Part shown: one piece after another, positions 62,349 through 64,000 of the stretch | How the letters are laid out: each line of letters opens with the position of its first letter | How positions within the stretch are numbered: position 1 is the first letter of the stretch | DNA from: Vibrio qingdaonensis | GTDB lineage: Bacteria > Pseudomonadota > Gammaproteobacteria > Enterobacterales > Vibrionaceae | NCBI RefSeq assembly: GCF_026191675.1 | Contig: NZ_JAKRRY010000018.1 | Coordinates: forward strand, 1 to 64,000 | Reading direction: 5' to 3' | DNA: 64,000 bases | Position numbers and translations under genes: made by a program | The notes under the pieces: generated by a model | The model's input: the letters and a program-made list of their open reading frames with translations, nothing else | Database searches by the model: none | What the model was told of the DNA's origin: nothing

Positions 62349-63451
62349 AAGTAACCGTATTAGGGACACGTGGCATTCCGGATGTATTAGGGGGCGTCGA
62401 AACACATTGCCAGCACCTTTATCCTCTTATTGTTGAACAAGGATTTGAGGTAGAGGTTATCGCACGCTCGCCTTATGTCTCTTACAAAGCCGCGAGTTAT
62501 AAGGGGGTTAAGACCAAAGCATTGTGGGCACCTAAAAAAACCTCATTGGAGGCTATTGTTCATTCCACTATTGCGGCAGCTTCTACCTTAACTGATGGCT
62601 CGAATGTGGTACATGTTCATGCGATAGGTCCAGGGTTAGTCGTGCCATTGCTACGTCTAATGGGGAAGAAAGTGGTATTCACCCACCATGGCCCTGATTA
62701 TCAGCGTGAAAAATGGGGGAGGTTAGCAAAGATTGTTTTGAAGCTTGGTGAACGTTTAGCTGTTAAATATGCCAACGAAGTCATTGTTATATCAGAAGTG
62801 ATTAATGATCTTATTAAGCAATCTTATCAACGAGATGATGCAAAACTCATTTATAATGGCGTTAACTCTGCCAAAGCTCTGCCATCGGATGTCGTACAAT
62901 CTACATTAGAGCGCTATCAGTTATCTGCTCGAGGCTATATGGTCGCAGTAGGTCGTTTTGTAGAAGAAAAAGGCTTTCATGATCTTATACAGGCATACAA
63001 AAAATCCAAGCTTGATATGCCTCTCGTATTGATAGGGGATACTGATCATGAAAGTGATTACAGTCACGCATTAAAACAGGCCGCGAAGGAGACACCTGGT
63101 GTGATCCTGACAGGCTTTCTAAAGGGAGAGGCGCTACAAGTGGTCTTTTCTCAAGCTAAGTTATTCGTCATGCCTTCTTATCATGAAGGTTTGCCTATTG
63201 CACTGCTGGAGGCGATGTCGTATTCCTTACCTGTGGTGGTGAGTGATATTGCACCAAATTGTGCGGTTGAACTTGGATCTGATTGCTACTTTTCCGTTAA
63301 AAATATCGATGAATTATCGCAGGCAATTCAGCAAAGGTGTGTGATGCCGCGACAAGATTACCAACACTTTTTAGCGCGATATGACTGGCATAAAATCGCT
63401 CATCAAACGGTGGGTGTTTACAACAAAACGTTGGGAATTGAGCGTGACTAA
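62345..63451 (+). CDS. Glycosyltransferase family 4 (second)
   Basis: A 368-residue GT-B enzyme with VTVLGTRGIPDVLGGVETHCQHLYP at the N-terminus, HGPDYQREKWGRLAK in the acceptor site, VAVGRFVEEKGFHDLI and the E-x7-E in PSYHEGLPIALLEAMSYSLPVV. The opening resembles the rhamnosyl/galactosyl GT4 enzymes (DUF1972 type). Overlaps the previous gene by four bases (ATGA). Linkage and sugar cannot be decided from sequence. Confidence 0.9.
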   Translation: MKVTVLGTRGIPDVLGGVETHCQHLYPLIVEQGFEVEVIARSPYVSYKAASYKGVKTKALWAPKKTSLEAIVHSTIAAASTLTDGSNVVHVHAIGPGLVVPLLRLMGKKVVFTHHGPDYQREKWGRLAKIVLKLGERLAVKYANEVIVISEVINDLIKQSYQRDDAKLIYNGVNSAKALPSDVVQSTLERYQLSARGYMVAVGRFVEEKGFHDLIQAYKKSKLDMPLVLIGDTDHESDYSHALKQAAKETPGVILTGFLKGEALQVVFSQAKLFVMPSYHEGLPIALLEAMSYSLPVVVSDIAPNCAVELGSDCYFSVKNIDELSQAIQQRCVMPRQDYQHFLARYDWHKIAHQTVGVYNKTLGIERD

Positions 63452-63872
63452 TCATCTTAATAAAAGTAGTGACTCGGATGAGCCTGATAAGAGCCGGGCA
63501 GTGACTCAATTTTACCGAGTTTTACAGCAAGAAACGCAACAAAGCTTAAGCGAAGAGCAAAAGCAAGCCATTGAAAAAGCGGTGAATCAAGTTGGTTTGG
63601 TCGCAAAGCATTCGGTTGATATTCGCAAAAGCTTTCCTTGGTTCGGTAAGCGCTACTATGTGGTGGTGCTGAGTGGGCGAGATCGCCGTGCGGCGGCCCG
63701 TCAAGGCGAGTCGAAATGGATAGTCTACGCAACGACAGCATTGATCACCACGTTTGTTCTTGCGGGTGGGGTGCTCGTGTTGCTGGCATTGTATTTATTA
63801 AAGTCTGCGCTGGGTATTGACTTGTTCGAGAACTTTTCACTAGGAATCTGGGATTGGTTTCAATCATTGTAA
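63444..63872 (+). CDS. Small membrane protein at the end of the glycosyltransferase run
   Basis: A protein of about 142 residues read from GTG 63444, overlapping the preceding gene by eight bases. A charged, Gln/Ser-rich cytoplasmic part (QETQQSLSEEQKQAIEKAVN) is followed by a basic stretch (KRYYVVVLSGRDRRAAARQ) and one transmembrane helix (YATTALITTFVLAGGVLVLLALYLLKS, split by a glycine pair). An equivalent protein sits at this place in Vibrio cps loci. No enzymatic motif; a scaffold or regulatory role is possible. Confidence 0.65.
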   Translation: MTNHLNKSSDSDEPDKSRAVTQFYRVLQQETQQSLSEEQKQAIEKAVNQVGLVAKHSVDIRKSFPWFGKRYYVVVLSGRDRRAAARQGESKWIVYATTALITTFVLAGGVLVLLALYLLKSALGIDLFENFSLGIWDWFQSL

Positions 63873-63892
63873 GGATTGAGTGGGAGCGTTAA

Positions 63893-64000
63893 ATGACAGG
63901 AAATAAACAAGGTCAATGGTCCGCTAAGCGGTGGTTAGGTTTATTATCATTATTGTACCCCGTTACTTTCCAAGCTTACGCTGTCGATGAGCTCGAGAAA
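63893..64000 (+). CDS. Secreted protein of the exopolysaccharide operon (partial, runs off the window)
   Basis: Thirty-six codons are visible. After a basic start (MTGNKQGQWSAKRW) comes a hydrophobic core LGLLSLLYPVTF with a plausible cleavage site QAYA, then VDELEK. This is a signal peptide of an exported protein. GGGAG stands eight bases before the ATG and the gene lies 20 bases past the previous stop, so it belongs to the operon. The mature product is beyond the window. Confidence 0.6.
   Translation, partial: MTGNKQGQWSAKRWLGLLSLLYPVTFQAYAVDELEK

Overview
The window looks like a piece of a Vibrio (Vibrionaceae) chromosome, probably a secondary, accessory-rich replicon. Several things point that way. 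The protein families are typical of vibrios: VF530, the PBPRA1643-type SEC-C protein, DUF2999, a betIBA plus choline ABC transporter operon, and a cps/vps-like exopolysaccharide locus. Base composition is moderate in GC, and there are many small single-gene units with good Shine-Dalgarno sequences. This assignment rests on protein recognition by eye, not on a search.

Layout. 1-1140: left edge with an IS110-family transposase remnant and a 44-residue membrane peptide gene. 1223-10400: a run of small, mostly single-gene accessory functions: phosphotransferase, LysE exporter, acetyltransferases, MFS transporter, uracil-DNA glycosylase-like protein, VOC, CMD, ABM, SEC-C and YkgJ proteins. There is also one broken flavodoxin-fold gene and a 7-bp tandem repeat. 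10710-10963: a 62-codon gene with two LexA (SOS) boxes in front of it. 11688-17692: DUF819 permease, type-2 phosphoserine aminotransferase, ACR3 arsenite pump with its ArsR repressor, and a gloA-nemA electrophile detoxification pair. 17869-21160: VF530 protein, an SDR and a long RluA-family pseudouridine synthase.

21484-33271 is the most unusual block, all on the plus strand. It holds an aspartyl/asparaginyl beta-hydroxylase-like protein with no canonical start codon, a possible 49-residue peptide, a SAM methyltransferase, a formyltransferase, a phage-tail-collar (MdpB-like) protein, and a secreted giant of about 2650 residues. The giant carries cadherin/Ig-like repeats, a GlyGly-CTERM-like sorting signal, and then, in frame, a signal-peptide-like segment and an outer-membrane beta-barrel. 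I regard this as the best candidate for an undescribed system: tailoring enzymes next to a surface display machine.

33631-40886 is the glycine betaine synthesis and choline uptake operon (betI, betB, betA, then choline-binding protein, permease and ATPase), with a perfect palindromic BetI operator. 41069-51463 is mixed: DUF2999, an EAL-domain protein overlapping an AraC regulator, a DCC-family protein, an M50 metalloprotease, a U32 peptidase of the RNA-hydroxylase type, an MsbA-like ABC exporter, a GST and a membrane protein.

51957-64000 is a tightly packed Wzx/Wzy-type exopolysaccharide operon in the order of Vibrio cps: initiating sugar-phosphate transferase, outer membrane barrel, Wza-like exporter, Wzc-like co-polymerase with a degenerate kinase P-loop, flippase, polymerase, three glycosyltransferases, a small membrane protein, and a secreted protein cut off by the window end. 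No rRNA, tRNA, CRISPR array or intact transposon was seen.
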